64,000 nucleotides of DNA from Oscarella lobularis (taxonomy: Eukaryota > Porifera > Homoscleromorpha > Homosclerophorida > Oscarellidae), in contig NC_089179.1 of NCBI RefSeq assembly GCF_947507565.1, positions 2,807,747 to 2,871,746 of the forward strand, read 5' to 3'. Made by a program: the position numbers and the translations under genes. Below the pieces are notes generated by a model, which ran no database searches, was not told the origin of the DNA, and saw only the letters and a list, made by a program, of their open reading frames with translations. Of the stretch, positions 21,056 through 32,447 are shown one piece after another; the stretch's first letter is position 1; every line of letters starts with the position of its first letter.

Positions 21056-24000
21056 GTGGAGTGCTTCCTATGTCACCGTTGGGGTCACTATAGCTTCGAC
21101 TGTCCCAATCAAGCGAAAGGTTCCAAGGAGGGTCGAAATTCTGGCGGAAGTAGCGGCGGAAAAGGTTCAGCGGGACGCGGACAACAAGTCGCGAAGATCA
21201 CAGAGGGAGCGTCAGAACCCAAGGAACAACCCGCGGTGGAGACGGTGGACGACAGAATAACGCGTATGGAGCAAGAACTGACGGAGTTAAAGGCAATGAA
21301 GAGCCAGCGCACGTACAAGGAAGGGTCAGGAAAAGTTGGAATTTTAAAGGATAACGATGAGGAGGATTCATTGGCTTTTGCAAAGATGAGATTAGCCGGG
21401 AGTGAAGTCGAAGCAATGCTTGACTCCGGATCTACGATTAATATCATCGCTGAAGAAAAGTTCAAGGAAATCGGGAGAAAGGCAGGTCTTCCAGCTTCGT
21501 TAATCAAGCCAGTACAGGCGCTACCGGAAGACTTTGGGGAACATAAGTTACCGGTATCGGCAGTGGTGAAATTGACGGTTGAATTCGACGGGAAGGAAAT
21601 GGAAGCAGAGTTTTACCTCCTGCCCAAGTCGAATCCCAAACTGTTGATAGGATCACGTCTTGTGAGAGGATTGGGACTGGCTAAATGGCACGAGAAGGTC
21701 AACTTTCGTCGAGAAACCAAGACGGACACCAACGGAAGCGTCAAAGCCGTGGTGCGGTTTCTAACGAGATGCCGGTTACCTCCACAACACGCTGGAGTAT
21801 TCGAGGCCGAATTGTCAGGAGAAATTCCAAAGGGACGTTCCGTCATGATGTCGTCACGGGAGCCGCAGCTGAAATGCGGAGCGAAGATGGAGGATGCGAT
21901 AATCGAGCCATGCGCGACTGGCCGGCTATAGATGTTGTTGCGGAATGAAGGGTGTCTTCGTATCGGATTGAAGAAAGGCGACGAGTTCGAGGTAGATCTG
22001 ACGGAGGTCGAGGAATTGCCGTTTGGAGAACCGGTTACAAATACGGAGCAAGCTGCCGTGACATCGCCGGAGACAAAGACGACTGAAAGTCCCTCGATAG
22101 GCGATGAAACAAATCGAAGACAACGTCTGCAGGAGATGATTGACTTCTCAAATAGTTCCTTGTCAGAAGAGAGCAAGAAGAGAGTGCGTGAATACGTGTT
22201 GGATCAAGGGGACTTATTTGCACTGGATGACACTGAGTTGGGGTGTACCCATCTAGTGACGCACGAAATCGAAACGGGAGACAGTCCACCGATCAAACAG
22301 CACGCCAGGCGCGAGCCGTACTCGCAAAGAGAAAAGATAACGTTGCTGATTAAGGAGATGCTAGACAGGGGCGTGATTGTCCCGTCGTCAAGTCCATGGG
22401 CAAGTCCCATCGTATTAGTCCGGAAACCCGATGGCTCGCCACGGTTCTGCGTTGATTACCGCCGGCTGAATTTTGTAACGGAGAAAGATGTTTTTCCCTT
22501 ACCAAGAATCGCCGATCTGTTACATCGTTTGGGCGAAGCTGGGGTATACAGCACGCTGGATCTAGCGTCCGGATACTGGCAGATTGCGATGGGAAAGAAG
22601 TCTCAACCGAAGACGGCGTTTGCCACGTACGATGGACTGTACGAGTTCACGAAGATGCCGTTCGGGCTGACGAACGCACCGGCGACTTTTCAAAGAGTAA
22701 TGCAGCTTGTCGTCGCAGGATTGGACGGTTTCTGTAGCGTTTACTTAGACGACATCGTCGTATTTTCGCGAGACATAAACGAACACTTGGAGCACCTGGG
22801 CCAAATCTTCGAGCGACTGAGACAGGCGGGGTTCAAGCTACGACCGAAGAAGTGTTTCTTTGCGAAGAAAGAGGTCCGATATCTGGGACACGTAATCTCG
22901 GCGAGTGGTATAGCAACGGACAGTGGAAAGACGCGAGCGGTCAAAGAGTTTCCGGTGCCCAAAAACGTGAAGGACTTACGTTCGTTCCTGGGTCTCGCCT
23001 CATATTACCGTCCGTTTATGCAGAACTTTTCCCGGATAGCAGAGCCGTTGTACACTCTATTGCGCAAAGGAGTCGAGTTCGAATGGAATGAAGAGAGGCA
23101 GAAAGCGTTAGATGCGCTAAAGGAACGGTTGACAACGGCACCTGTGTTGTCATACCCCGACTTCACACAACCGGTTATTTTGGAGACTGATGCTAGCTAC
23201 GCGGGATTAGGAGCGGTTCTGACGCAGGAGAAGATGGAGAAGGGTCATCTACGATCCCATCCCATTGCGTACGCAAGTCGCTCACTCACACCAGCGGAAA
23301 GGCACTACGGCGTCACCGAATTAGAAGCGTTGGCGGTAGTCTGGGCTCTACGCCACTACCGGGTGTACTGTTTGGGGTACAAAACGATTGTTTACACTGA
23401 TCATAGCGCTCTGAAGTCGCTGTTGAGCAGTCCGAACCCCTCAGGCAAGCTGGCGCGTTGGGGGATGACCATTCAGGAGATCGAGCCTGAAATTAGATAT
23501 CGTCCTGGCCGGTTGAATGAAAGGGCCGATGCGCTGTCGCGGTCGCCACTAGCGGCGCTGCCCTTTGCCGACGAAGCTGATTTGGGAGAGATGTGCGCAA
23601 AGCTCAAAAAGGGTAAAAAGGGGACTCCGCGCGAAAAGCCGGAGTTGGAAGTGGAATTGTCTGAGTCGATTCAAGAGGCGCAACGGAAGGACCTATATTT
23701 TCGGAGAATAATTGATTATCTGGAGAACAAAACCTTACCGGCGGAGGAACAGGAAGCAAAACGAATTGTGCAGATGTCGACGATCGTGGAGTTGATTGAC
23801 GATGTCCTGTGTCTAGTCGAAGCGCGACCGCCGCATCGTGTGCGGGTAGCGGTACCGGAGGAATTGCGCGAGTTCTTGATGGCAGAGAATCATGCCGGCC
23901 AGTTTGGAGGCCACTTTGCAGAATGAAGTCTTTACGGGCTCTTAGCGGTCAGGTTTTGGTGGCCGGGAATGAGGAAAGGCGTGCGGAAATACTGTCGTAC

Positions 24001-24988
24001 CTGTCTGCCGTGCGCGGAGTATGGAGGAGCCGGGAAGCGGTTGACGCCACCCCTTCGACCGATACCAGTTGGTGGACCATTTCACCGAGTCGCGGTGGAT
24101 GTGCTAACGTTGCCGGCGACATCAACGGGTAACCGATACGCGGTTGTCTTCATGGATTATTTGACGAAGTGGCCGGAAGTATTTGCGACAAAGAACCACA
24201 AGGCGGAAACGATTGCGCGGTTGCTGGTGACTGAGATCATATGTCGACACGGAGTGCCCGAGGAGCTATTGTCTGATAGGGGCAGTGATTTTCTCTCGAG
24301 CCTGATAAAGGAAGTGTGTTCGCTCACGGGAATGCGAAAAATCAATACATCAGCTTATCACCCGCAGACCGATGGCATGGTAGAGAGGATGAACAGAACC
24401 TCGATACAGATGATCAGCAAGCATAACAAATTCTACGGTGGCGAGTGGGATCAATACCTCAATTACTTGTTATTTGCGTATCGGGTGCGACCACATTCGT
24501 CGTCAGGAAGTTCACCGTTTGTGCTCATGTACGGAAGAGAGGCGAGACTACCAACGCAGACGGCGTTAGCGGTGCCGTCGCTGGCTACGCAGTTGGATGC
24601 AGAGGACTACGGAAGCGAGTTGAAGAAAGGCTTGGGTAATGCTTGGGAGTTGGCCCGACAACACATTGGAGAATCGCAGGAACAGGCTAAGAAGCAATAT
24701 GATAAGAAAGCCACTCAGGAAAAATACCAGATAGGAGATATCGTGATGGTCGATTACCGAGGGAATCGGAGTTCAACGAAATTGACGCCGAAATTTTCGG
24801 GACCATATCGTGTGGCTGATGTAACCGACACAAATATCCGGGTGGAGCCGATTGGTGGTCCACCCAGCGGATCATTGTTTGTTCATTTCGGGAGGGCAAG
24901 AAAGGCACCGATGGAACTCCAGGATCATCCGTGCGTGGGGAGACAAAGATTCAAGAAAGTGTTCAGACCGGAAAAGGAAGCCGCCTGA
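21056..24988 (+). pseudogene. pol of the gypsy element: protease, RT, RNase H, integrase
   Basis: One frame continues from the second zinc knuckle to TGA at 24988, with only TAG at 21929 and TGA at 23924 inside. The aspartic protease has AMLDSGSTINII (about 21415). Reverse transcriptase carries FCVDYRRLN, PFGLTNAPATFQ and the YLDD box (about 22742). RNase H shows ILETDAS, ELEAL, and YTDHSAL. Integrase has a CRTCLPC zinc motif, then VAVDVLTLP, LSDRGSDF and SAYHPQTDGMVERMNR for the catalytic D-D-E triad. The TGA removes integrase and falls where an Arg or Lys codon is expected (CGA to TGA fits CpG decay). Catalytic residues are otherwise all present. Confidence 0.92.
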
Positions 24989-25108
24989 TCATACCTACGC
25001 AAGCTGACAGTTGGACGTTTGTCGTAAGGTGGGTGTTTCGTTGTAGTTGTCTGTGTTCTGTGGGGTGTTAATGTCACGAGGACGTGCCATGGACTCAGGA
25101 GGGGGAAT

Positions 25109-25262
25109 TGTTGTGTTTGTTGTTACGGGGGAGATAAGATAGATACGGGAGGTTGGATTAGAGGAGAGAGAGAGCCTCACCCCTAATAAAGAGATCGAGA
25201 AAGAGACCATCAGCCACAGTGTGGACCCCGAGTTACGCCTACGCGCGAAGAAGGTCGTAACA
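25109..25262 (+). repeat. Right LTR of the gypsy element
   Basis: 154 bp. Compared with the left LTR it differs by A/G in GATACRRGAGG, one extra C in GGACCC(C)GAG and A/G in CGCGCRAAG. The polypurine tract lies immediately upstream at about 25097-25107. Confidence 0.92.
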
Positions 25263-26640
25263 GGTATTTTTCTCGACATCTCAAGCTGCCACGCACTACA
25301 AAATCTGCCCTTAGACCCTGCTCAAGTTGACAACGCCGCAATCGACGCCTTTTTGGAATTTCGTGAAAATCTGGAGATATGCCCCGGAAACGAAGACGAT
25401 CACTTCGTTCGCTTGGTGAAATCTCTCAAAGGACAGATGAAAAGCAAATCAGGAGAAGTTCTTCAGTACCAGCTTGTCCATCCTCTGCTTGACAATGCTG
25501 CTGGAACTGTGCGCTAATCGTCTTGTCAAGTCATTGTACAGCAGGACGTGAAGCAGTGCACAGACTGCTTTCGATGCCGAGCTACTTTGCGAATGCGCCA
25601 CAGTCGGTTCCTCAAAGAGGACCGGTTAAATCCCAGTATTCGCACGAGGAATGCTGCTCTTAACACACCTCAGCGCTCCAAGAAAATGTCTTCTCTTGCA
25701 AAAGAGAAGAAGAAGCTTCAGAAGAAAGTTTCTAGGCAGAAAGCTACTATTGCTTCGATCCTGCACAAGAATGCTGTCAAGCTTCCGTGTGATCTTCACT
25801 ACAATTCGACAGAAGTCGAGAAGACGTTTCCAATTTGGTCGTTTCGCCGTCTATTCTGGAAACAGCAGAAAGCATTAGCCGAGACCAAAGGCGCGCAGGG
25901 CATGAAATGGCATCCTCTCATTATTCGGTGAGCACTACATCTCAAATCGCTTTCCTCTAGTGCCTGTCACGCTCTTCGTACAGCGGGATTAATACGAATA
26001 CCCTCCGAGCGCACTCTGCGCGATTACAGTTAATAGCTTTTACCAGAAGAAGGTTGGTTTTCGCTCGAAGCTGAACGTGCAACTTATGGAAGAAGCTAAT
26101 ATTGGTTCTCTTACTGATGCACAGAAATAAGTCGTCATTGTGTTTGACGAAATTCGCATAAAGGAGGACCTTGTCTACGACAGTCATCAGCAGGAGATCA
26201 TTGGATTCGTCGATCTAGGAAATGTACCAAACCAGCTGCGCGCAAAGGAAAGGAACGAAAAACTTTTCGATGCTAAAGCGCTCGAACCGGATGTAGCTAT
26301 TCGTCAGAGGGATCTTTACATCGTTGCGTTTTCCGTACGCACATTTTCCCACCGCTTGCATCTCTGGCGATGCTCTGTATTCAATTTTGTGGCGAGCAGT
26401 TTTCGAGCTTGAAAGTATTGGTCTAAAAGTCCTCGCTCTGTGTGGCGAATGTGCAAATCCAAAGCGACGGCTTTCCGCATGCATCAGCAGAAAAATGATA
26501 GCAACGATAGCGAAGAGATCTGTTTTAAAACTCCTAATCCCTATGGTAAGGAAGACTACTGTATTAGGGAAGTTTCCATACAGTCCGGCAGTAGGTCCTT
26601 TCGTTGATATAGGCCATTATCAATTGTCGTAACTGCGATG
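25263..26640 (+). pseudogene. P-element-like (THAP9-type) transposase remnant
   Basis: The blocks, in order, are FLDISSCHALQNL and CPGNEDDHFVRLVKSLKG (25266-25440), CFRCRATLRMRHSRF...NPSIRTRNAALNTPQRSKK (25570-25685), SFRRLFWKQQKALAETKGAQ and MKWHPLIIR (to 25931), LIRIPSERTLRDYS (about 25990-26030), FDEIRIKEDLVYDSHQQEI and GFVDLG (26142-26220), then FPYAHFPT and SGDALYSILWRAVFELE (26330-26420). This order is that of P-like transposases, with DEI as the first catalytic acidic position. Stops at 25515, 25929 and 26032 and a frameshift near 26320 make it a pseudogene. Its 5' part was cut off by the gypsy insertion at 19427-25262, and traces continue to the left of it. Confidence 0.7.
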
Positions 26641-27600
26641 CATAAGTGGCACCCATTTTTCAACACTTTGGAAACGTGACCTTGACTAAAATGCCCAGCA
26701 GTTTCTGGAAGAAGCCGAGTCGAAGTTTCATCAACGTCATAATAAATTTACTATAGTGGTCGCTTGTCACTTTTCTTATACATCGATTTGACAGCTGGTT
26801 TCAACCAATCGTAAATGCACTGCAATAAATCTGGCGTGCAAATTCCGCAGAAAAACTTTAATTCTTGCGTTACTTTGTCCACGACACTTTCAGATATCTT
26901 GACTCAAGTTCACTGTTACTTTCTTGCAACTCGGCTTTCTCTTTTCGTAAGGCATTGAGTGCTATAACTAGCGATTCACGCCTTCTATTGTCGACGACGT
27001 TCTACTTTCGGGAGTGAGCGATGAGGATTGAATCTCCACATCGTTGATCTGCACGTCGTCGGCGACTTCTTTCTTATCAGACTCAACCTTTTCCGCAATA
27101 TAAGCAATTTGTCTATCATCATTCTAAATCAAGCTGCATCGAATCGTCTTTGTCAGAACGCTTTCGTTTGCTCCTGGGTGCACCAAAAGATAGACGTGGT
27201 TTTCTATAAGTGTTCGCTGCGGCCATTTGAACTGAAGGCTTAGGAAATGTATCCTTCAACGGAATACGACGTTTGTCTATACGTGTAGGTCCTTTGAATT
27301 GAGGAAATTAACGTTGCATATGCAGTCGGTGTTTTTGGGTTCGCATTCCTTGCGTCGCGTATCCCCACCGCGGTTAACGTACGTCAGAACCTGTTTTCGA
27401 ACATCTCCGTCAAGCGAATTGACTGAGTGCAGCGTCGGAAGGCTAAGAGAAGTGTTTGGACCCGTCAGAGGGAGAGCCGCAAAGACGCCGGCCAGATACA
27501 GTGATGGGACAATAACCTTTCTGATTTGAGCATCCAACAACGCACCATTGCCTTTTCGAAGGGTCGGAAGCAGCCATTGGCACTGCGTGCGTGGTAGCCG
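26640..27600 (-). pseudogene. THAP-domain DDE transposase of an ISL2EU-like element, decayed
   Basis: The minus strand begins near 27590 with MAASDPSKRQWCVVGCSNQK, a THAP zinc-finger start. Further along come NPKNTDCICNVNFLNSKDLH, matching the distal C-x-x-H-F-like THAP part, and a basic region (GAPRSKRKRSD near 27180). After a coil (ALRKEKAELQESNSELESRY near 26950) it has KFFCGICTPDLLQCIYDWLK and FIMTLMKLRLGFFQK, typical of the region before the DDE_Tnp_4 core in THAP-DDE transposases. Frames change several times and the catalytic core is missing, because the copy stops near the P-like remnant at about 26600. It lies directly downstream of the YqaJ gene on the same strand. Confidence 0.6.
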
Positions 27601-27639
27601 GCCTCACTCTCTTTCTAACACACTGCTTAAAGCTAGATT

Positions 27640-28808
27640 TGCTTCTCTCACGAGAATCTCATATTCCTTGCACTGTAAGGACACTTTATTTCTACTAACC
27701 CCGGAGAATTCTCCTTCTCGTCAGACACAATCCTGTCTGAAGATGCCGCCAACCAACAGCAACGAGGATTGATGTAGATAGAGACCGCACTTTTCAGTTC
27801 TGAGACACGTCAGCTTCTCATACTCATCTACGGCCTTGCTTTCATTCTCTTTTCCCCACCTCGTAGACAAAGTATTCAAAACTTTGTCACTGAGCAATGA
27901 TTCGAGCAGCTCAGGATAACGAGATTTGATGCGCCTAACAACGAGACCAAAATTTGACGCCGTCATTCGAATCTTCCGCATCTTTTTCCAAAGAGTGCTA
28001 TCGGCTTGGCTTCTTGTTAGTGCCTGGATCCTCTGACAGCCATGCGCGTTGAGACAAACACTTTTCTTTCGCAGAAATTCTACTTGATCTGGAGTTAGGG
28101 TTCCAATGTGGTCAGTCCAGGTGGCTGTGCCTTCAGCCTCTGCTGCCGAGGATGCTGGTAGCACTCGTACTGCTTCACTCAAAACGCCACCACTGAATAT
28201 CGTTTTCAAAATATGCTTGTTGGCGTCTCTTATATCAGGATTTACTGAAAGCCTGTCAGTCGGCATTTTGCTCAGTGCAGGACCTACGGACTTTCGTCCG
28301 CTTTGTCTGACTCCGTAGTTGTGTTCAGCACGGACAATGTCACTCAAAGTGTACACTGGTTGACAGTCGCTTCCCTCTAACACCGGGACAAGAATGGGCG
28401 ATTTACCAGCCTCCTTCAGCTCACATGCCAGTTTTTGTATGTTGTTTCGTGGAAGGAGATCCATGTAGCCTGGGAGTACCGTGAAGGGTTGGTCGACAAC
28501 GACGTGAGCAATCGTCATCGGCGTCCGTGTCGGTTGACCCCACTGCAGGTGCCTTAATTAAGCTTACCTATTTCAAGAGAGGCAAAAGGCAGCGGTCCAT
28601 CGGCAACAGCTGAAACTCTTTCTTTCCCATATGCTGGAACTCGAAGACGAGTTCGTTGACAACGAACAGAGTTAGCTATTTGCGGCTTTGGCTCTGAAGC
28701 GATGTTCAGTGACAGTGACGTTGACTGCTTTTTTGCAAGCCAACTCCGCATGGCCGGATGGTTTGGACCGGATAATGACTCTCTGCGGATTACGTCGTCA
28801 CTCACCAT
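27640..28808 (-). pseudogene. YqaJ-type nuclease ORF of an ISL2EU-like element
   Basis: The main frame runs 28518-27721, with an N-terminal piece at 28808-28554. It has TRSQADSTLWKKMRKIRMTA and SNFGLVVRR followed by LSTRWGKENESKAVDEYEKL, the entry motif of YqaJ/lambda-exonuclease-like enzymes. After a one-base shift near 27770, SSDRIVSDEKENSPGLVEIK and CPYSARNMRF supply the catalytic Asp and the E-x-K pair. YqaJ nucleases accompany the transposase in ISL2EU elements (established) and may process ends. The frameshift is the main visible lesion in the nuclease domain. The transposase remnant follows within about 50 bp. Confidence 0.72.
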
Positions 28809-29672
28809 GTTGACATCAATGTAGCTCTAGTCTTACTCTCACGATGACATATATAAAAGCAAAAAGGCAGAAGGTGCATGGGCGGCCTCATCGACCCAAT
28901 ACTCCGAGCTGTACAATAGTGGAACGCACAAAAGTCTTTGAGGCTATTGTCCTTTCTTTGTTTTTCATGGAAGAAGACTATATATGGTCACTATTGTCAG
29001 GAGCGTGATTCTACTGACTTTTTTTCCTTTTTCTGTTTTGAAGGAAGAAGAGAAGCAGATTGCGTGTAGTTGATTAAATGGATAGCATATTTTAGAGAAG
29101 AATACAAGAGCTGGAATAAAGCGCAGTGAAGTGTAAAGGCAAATGTAAACTTTGTATAACATCTGATGAATTTTCAATTTTGATGCTCTATATTTTCTCC
29201 TGTTAGTTCCTGAACAAGTGATTCTTTCGTGCGAGCAAGGTATAATCAAATTAAATTAACTTGGGTAATTGTGTTAATTACTAGTAACATTATTTAATTT
29301 AGGAGACGCAGGTAAGATTAAAACGTAGACATTTATTTGAAATGCTCTATTTGTTTTTAAATGCTTTATTTCTATTTGTTTCTTGAAAGACACCGACCTT
29401 CGCAGGACCGAAGAAGGTACGTGTATTCCCTTATCTAGGCAAATATTTGAAGTTTTCATTCAAGTCTTTTCGTGTACCTGAGGCGTCAGGTGCATCCAAA
29501 CGAGAAAAGGCACTGGAACATGCTTCAAGTTTTGAGAAAAAAGTAATTTTTACAGTACCTGCAAGTTATTTTTACCTCCTTTCGCTTTAAGGCGTCTTTC
29601 AAATCACCATTTTCATTTTCTACTTTCCTTATTTTGGTCTAAAAGCAAGATTTGATATTAATTAAAAGAGCC
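28809..29672. other. No gene recognised
   Basis: An AT-rich stretch between the ISL2EU-like remnant and the P-like element. Short frames on both strands show no motif, splice pattern or repeat that I can support. Confidence 0.5.
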
Positions 29673-29679
29673 CCATTAC

Positions 29680-31465
29680 CAGAGATATAAAAGAGTAGGG
29701 ATATGCAACTCTCCGTCACGTGACCACTTTAGCTGAGCTAGGTGTGTTACGGATTGATGGAGACCATTAGAAGCACCTTGGAAGAGCTTGTTGTTGAACA
29801 AGAGAAGTTTTCCGGCTTTCCTCGTGTAGCTGAGATGATACACGGAGCCAAAGGTCTCTTAGAGGCCGAGCGAACGACGGAGCTTGAATCGGCGGCAAAG
29901 GAAATTTTGAGTTTTCAGAGACATTGCCCACCTTATCATTAATGGATGCCATCTTCGTCCTGACAACCTTTACGAGTGGACATTTCTTTCTGTTGGTCCC
30001 AGAACAATCTTTGGAATGTTCCTTCCTTAAAGGTGCTTTCTATGTTGCTGCTCTGCTCTTTGACAATAGCATGAACCTCATCTGAAAGGTCTTTCTGCAC
30101 CTCAATGGCATGGCTTTCGGCCCATTTTTTGATTTTGAGGCGCAACCGTCGAACAGTCTGAGATTGAGCTCGAGATTTCTTTGCTAATTGCAAAAATTTT
30201 TCGTTCCTCTGAGGAGTTGCAAGATAGGAATTTCTGGCGAAACGGCTTGTGGATGCCAACTTTTCGCGGGCAGAATGGGTGCGAAGAAGACTTCTCGCCG
30301 CCCTACATTGAATGCATCTTCTGGCTTCCAATGTGACCAGTTGACATTTTGAAGATCTGACGGTTTTCGAGTACTCTACGCTATTGACGCAGACGGGAAG
30401 TGCCTAGCACGACACTTGGATTTCCATGACGGTTCTTAAGCGCTCGTGTCTTCCGGGCAGAGTTCAACAAAGCGGCGGTCAGGGTTGCCAGGGCACACAA
30501 ACGTCTTCTCTAAAAAGGCCATGAACTGAGGATAATTGCTGTAGTTGACGTCTGGCCAGCCCTGCCATTTTTTCAGTGCGCTGCATTCGGATACGTCGAC
30601 TGGATGGCCCGCAACAAAAAGTTTCTCGATTCCGTGACCAGTGAGCAAAAAACTGTGAGAAATCACAGCGGCAGCTTTTTGTCTTTACACAGAAGTATTT
30701 TTGATTGCAAAACGTTGTCGCCGTCTACTGTTTCATGCCAGTTAGGAAAATCTCTGCATTGTCACAGTAAATCAAATTAATAATGTCAAAAAAGTGCAGT
30801 ACATTTTGGCTTTTTGCTAACGGCAGGAAGACGGTGTCGATCGTTTTTTCGCGTCGTAAGGCGCTTCCTCCGCGATATCCGCCCCATGCCCTCCTAAGCA
30901 AACCGGAAGTCAAAGATGAGATAGTTGGAGCTGCTGCGTCAACTTATTTTACCAAGCGCACAGATGTTGCTGTAGAGGAGTAAATGCGCTATTGAATGCA
31001 CCTAAGCTACTTCTTATGGACGCTAAACCGTTCGAGTTATGTGGTGCATAACGCCCGGCTAATGCGTAGGAGTTAATGACGTAAAACGGACCGTAAGATC
31101 AGATCGGCAGAGACGAGTCGACAACGAATGACTTCTTGCTCTTTGTTCGTAATTTCAGGGTTGCGTGAACAAGGTTTGAGCCTTTCGAAACACTTTCTAA
31201 GGCAGTAAGGTAGTTGACAAGTTTGTAGTAGACAATAATTGGACACTACGACTACGTATGAAGAGACGGATTGCAAAAAACCTCTTCACTAGTTACCTAG
31301 AGTGTCCTTCCAAATTCCGAAGCACAGGACAGCGCGGAAAGGCCTACTCGTTCGTGCGGCGCGCGTGAAGTGTGAGCACATACGGGGTACATCCGTAACA
31401 CACCTTGCATCAGCTAAAGTGGTCACGTGATAGCGAGTTTCATATCCCTCTCTATTTTATCTCTG
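29680..31465 (-). mobile_element. P-like element, internally deleted, with TIRs and target duplication
   Basis: Imperfect inverted repeats of about 70 bp start CAGAGATA at 29680 and end TATCTCTG at 31465. Both include CACGTGACCACTTTAGCTGA and GGTGTGTTACGGAT. CCATTAC is present on both flanks (29673-29679 and 31466-31472), so the duplication is 7 bp, or 8 bp with one mismatch, as for P elements. Length is 1786 bp. Only the N-terminal half of the transposase remains (29939-30666), so it is a deletion derivative that would need a transposase in trans. Confidence 0.8.
29939..30666 (-). pseudogene. P-like transposase N-terminal half
   Basis: Block 30666-30436 contains AGHPVDVSECSALKKWQGW and CPGNPDRRFVELCPE, paralleling the FLDISSCHALQNL and CPGNEDDHFVRL blocks of the copy at 25263. 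Block 30331-29939 has CIQCRAARSLLRTHSARE, ATPQRNEKFLQLAKK, FQRLFWDQQKEMSTRKGC and, after a one-base shift, RWHPLMIRW. After that the sequence leaves the transposase and runs into the left TIR, so the catalytic half was deleted. The two copies are clearly diverged, so they are different subfamilies or old. Confidence 0.7.
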
Positions 31466-31679
31466 CCATTACTGCTACATTCATTTCGTCTTCTAATTTC
31501 TCAATCTAAGAAAAATTACAACAGTACCATATTCTTAAGCGTCCCCAGCGTTTGATGATGTTGTAAGACACGTCATCGAAGAGCGAAACGAGGAAGGAAA
31601 TTGGGAAGCAATCAAAGTCCTTTAATTATATAAAAATATTAATAATTTAGTAGGAAATTGTTTTAGGACATGCATGATG

Positions 31680-32228
31680 CTTACGCGACGATATTTCCCA
31701 CGACCGTATGTAGGGAATTTGCCGCCGTTTGATTTCAAGTCAGTCATCCACACTCGAACGCTTTTCTCACCCACGCCGATCATCTTTCCCACTGCCTTCG
31801 CAGCACCTTTGACCGTTTTCTTTCCGCTTGTCCGCAGATGTCCATAGAAGAGCGCACACCACCATCTGACAAACTTCACGGCCGCGCTCAGGCTCACGAA
31901 TCCACTCCTGAGCGATGGAATAAATATCGTTGTCAAGAAGAACAGGGCAATAGTCGTCGCCGTTGTCGTCGTTCTCAGCGTCGTCTTCATTACCGGCAAC
32001 AATGGTAGCATCGCTGTCGTCGTCTGAAAGCGAAGGATTGGCCACGAATGGAGTATTGGACTCAGGATTGACAGCGGGACAGGGGTCGGATTCTTCAAGC
32101 GTAGCAGGCCTCCGAATGGAATCCGACGGCGTTTCATCCGATGTTCGGCGTCTTCTTCGAATCGAATCCATTCTTTCGAGGAGCGCTTTACGCTTTTTCC
32201 ATCGATTATCGTTGCCTTTACTCTCCAT
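31680..32228 (-). pseudogene. N-terminal region of a DDE-type transposase or similar, HTH-like
   Basis: ATG 32228 opens a frame with a basic start (MESKGNDNRWKKRKALLERM) and a long acidic region (SDDDSDATIVAGNEDDAEND). After a one-base change near 31890 it continues VKFVRWWCALFYGHLRTSGK and VGVGEKSVRVWMTDLKSNGG-like sequence, ending RGKYRR with a possible splice donor. The second part reads as a helix-turn-helix followed by an N-G-x-F/K-x-x-x-x-RGKY motif that I associate with DDE_3-type transposases of invertebrates. The rest of the gene is not present downstream. Confidence 0.4.
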
Positions 32229-32447
32229 TGTTGAAGCTTTATCCGGGTGATTTTATGTGGGTCTAACGGTCAATTAAGGCAATCAACGAATCAGCATGCG
32301 TTCACGCGAGCGACAAAATAAATATAACGCTTACGTCATGCAAACGTATCAATTCAAAAATGTATTCTATGCACTTTATAAAAATGCCAATGCTGAGCTG
32401 CTCGAGATGAATTACAATACGAAAAAACAGTCACAAAGCGGGGGCGT

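Larger units (their letters stand above)
19427..25262 (+). mobile_element. Ty3/gypsy retrotransposon with very short LTRs
   Basis: Direct repeats of 153 and 154 bp bound the element. Inside come a tRNA-complementary TGGGGGCC primer site just after the left LTR, gag, protease, RT-RNase H, integrase and a purine tract (AGGAGGGGGA) before the right LTR. That gene order is Ty3/gypsy. Flanks share AGGTA (19422-19426 and 25262-25266, if the final A is shared with the LTR), a 4-5 bp target duplication. It sits in a P-like pseudogene. The LTRs differ by only two substitutions and one indel, but the coding part has two in-frame stops in pol and several frame changes in gag. Confidence 0.92.

Noticed and set aside
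27640-28808. YqaJ recombinase as evidence of an integrated virus or bacterial contamination
   Set aside because: YqaJ is a known partner of ISL2EU transposons, and a THAP-DDE remnant lies beside it.
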